This document shows positions 62,260 to 64,000 of a DNA stretch of 64,000 nt, one piece after another (positions within the stretch are counted from its first letter, which is position 1; the number at the start of each line of letters is the position of its first letter). Below the pieces are notes generated by a model. The model saw nothing but the letters and a program-made list of their open reading frames with translations. It was not told where the DNA came from and made no database searches. The stretch is from Oasisia sp. SBJ-2009. Lineage: Eukaryota > Annelida > Polychaeta > Sabellida > Siboglinidae. The translations under genes and the position numbers were made by a program. The stretch spans positions 48,359,013-48,423,012 of the forward strand of contig OZ024861.1 of NCBI GenBank assembly GCA_964017155.1, written 5' to 3'.

Positions 62260-64000
62260 CTAGCAGAAACGGAGAACAGACAAGACAATGTGGGACACCA
62301 CCTACTGCGACACTGGACAGTATAGTCTATTGACTAAAAAGCAGGATTAAGTTCAGATGTGCATATACATTATATAACAGGGTACCCCAAAACAGCGATA
62401 CATTTGCATAAGATTAATTCTGGAAATGACGATTGTTTGTCAAATATCAATATACATGTAACTGTTGACAACTGGAGTGTTGTTTATTGACTACGACATT
62501 GAATAATCCTTTTGTTTTGGTGTGGCTTTAAGACTGGCGTCCAAGGATTTAGGTGCAATAGAAGTTACCGTATTATCGCTAATATTAAATTATTCAAGAT
62601 AGACCATATCTCTCTAAACATCTCAAAAACTACCAGAAGTAAGAAAATCCAGATCAAAATTACTTGTTTAACACACTAAGGATAACGACATATTACAACA
62701 AAATGGTGTTGGTGAGATTGATGCAAATTCATATTCAGAAGTTATTATTTTGTAATTATAACATCACATATGTGATAGGCATTAAACAGAAAAAAACCAG
62801 AAATAATTAAATGATCAGCGATAGAGTTTACATCCAAAATCTACTTCAAGTTTCTTCATTCATCCTAAAATCAAGTTATTTGAATTTTGCCATGAGAAAT
62901 TCAATTTTGCCAGTCTAGACATGTTCCTTAAAAATGCACACAAATGACTCCTGGGTTATTACTTTGTGATTTTAACTGTCTATAAATGTTTGTTTGACTA
63001 CTAAGAATGTTGTGTGAAAAAAAATTATATTTAAAATTGAAATTATTTATTATGTTACTGCATTTGAATTTTTTTATTTGACAATGGGTCATGCTTCAGA
63101 GCACAGGATTGTGGGTATGGCTCCCTGAGATAGATTTTCCATATCGTATCGATTGGCATAGATGCAGCTTCAAATGGAAATTGTTCATGTGGCTGCTCAG
63201 TCATTAAAAAATAAAACATCATGTAAAACCAAAATGGCTGCCAAACTGAAGCAGGAAGTGAGGCAGAATCTTCTCCAATGGCTCCTGCTGTTTGCGCAAT
63301 GACAGCTGTCATGTGATCACACAGTGAAAGGTATACTCAATGGATTAACTGCAGATAACAGGTTGATTAGCATCCTTGCAGGTTAAGCTGATGTCTTGTT
63401 ATTAGGTCCACAGCGCTGTGAGCAACGAACGTTGGAACAGCGCTATAGAAATGTGACGATTATGATTATGCTTATTAGGTCATCTGTGCTACACAGTATT
63501 CATAATGTTGCTGGTTGTATGAACCCCCCAACATAAAAGTCATCTGTAACCCCATCTTAAGTGTCCCCCCCCACAAAAAAATATATATATTTAGACTTCT
63601 GGTCTTTCTGGTACATTTTGGTCAAATTTGTACCATTCAAAATGAAAAAAATATTTTGAAATTGCCAATGTTTGATAATATCTAAAGCATTCCCAATTAA
63701 GTTAACCTAAATAAGTTTATATTTTGTATGAGCAAGTCTTTTTTAAACTGCTGCATCTCTGCATGTGCTACATGCACACAAATTGACAAAATACACATTC
63801 ACTGATAAGGAAATCATATATTTACTTTGTACATTCTGAGCATTTCTAATCCCGAGACATTAGCTAGAGACAAAGGAGTTGTTGATGCAGTTATTTATTC
63901 TACATCAAGCTCATTGTCATTATTTTCATACAAACTGCACATGTTTTTATTTGTATGTGTGTGAATTCAACCTGAAATATTTTAAATAACGGATAACTGT
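62260..64000. other. Presumed phosphatase intron, no exon recognised
   Basis: No FN3 or linker exon is found upstream of 62259 before the window ends. A 85-codon minus-strand frame at 63055-63312 has no known domain. The stretch CAGCGCTATAGAAATGTGAC near 63440-63460, followed by GATTATGATTATG, may be an eroded retroposon 3' end. Confidence 0.5.

Noticed and set aside
63055..63312. Possible further N-terminal exon of the phosphatase
   Set aside because: No FN3 or linker character, no phase-matching donor towards 62259, and no recognised domain.

Overview
This is a window from an animal nuclear genome, most likely a marine invertebrate bilaterian. That rests on GT-AG introns with precise phase matching, a bilaterian-type neuropeptide GPCR, an animal receptor tyrosine phosphatase, and a rich load of LINEs, a Penelope-like element, tRNA-derived SINEs, hAT-type MITEs and very long microsatellites and minisatellites. 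I cannot name the species. The DNA is AT-rich and almost all non-coding; the long reading frames over simple repeats are not genes.

Layout. Positions 1-6169 hold the 3' end of a plus-strand class A GPCR gene (TM6 exon 4882-5007, TM7 and tail exon 5715-6169), related to neuromedin U / Capa / pyrokinin receptors. Its upstream intron carries a LINE fragment between two TA tracts and a foldback repeat. Positions 6170-14126 are intergenic, with decayed LINE pieces and a small MITE. Positions 14127-62259 are one large minus-strand gene, convergent with the GPCR: a receptor-type protein tyrosine phosphatase with a Ser/Thr-rich N-terminal linker, eleven fibronectin type III (FN3) domains, a membrane-proximal domain, one transmembrane helix and a single PTP domain. 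That is the R3 (PTPRB/PTPRJ/PTPRQ-like) architecture. I assembled 33 consecutive exons by hand. All junction phases agree and the sum is 1,689 residues plus stop, still open at the N-terminus. Positions 62260-64000 are probably a further intron of this gene.

The most notable observation is a tandemly duplicated exon in the PTP domain (18769-18926 and 17547-17698). Both copies encode the WPD loop through the catalytic cysteine, start in phase 0 and end in phase 2, so either can be used but including both shifts the frame. They are about 46 percent identical and both open. Each lacks a different invariant residue: one has WPD with Asn-Cys in place of His-Cys, the other has His-Cys with WND. This looks like a mutually exclusive splicing switch that changes the phosphatase active site. 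A near-perfect hairpin lies just downstream of the second copy, and a short tandem repeat lies between the two.

The other recurring theme is that many introns of the phosphatase gene carry their own private tandem array (units of 15, 20, 36, 40, 43 and 55 bp, and long GGA, GGGA, CT and hexamer tracts). Some fill almost the whole intron or reiterate a splice-site-like sequence.
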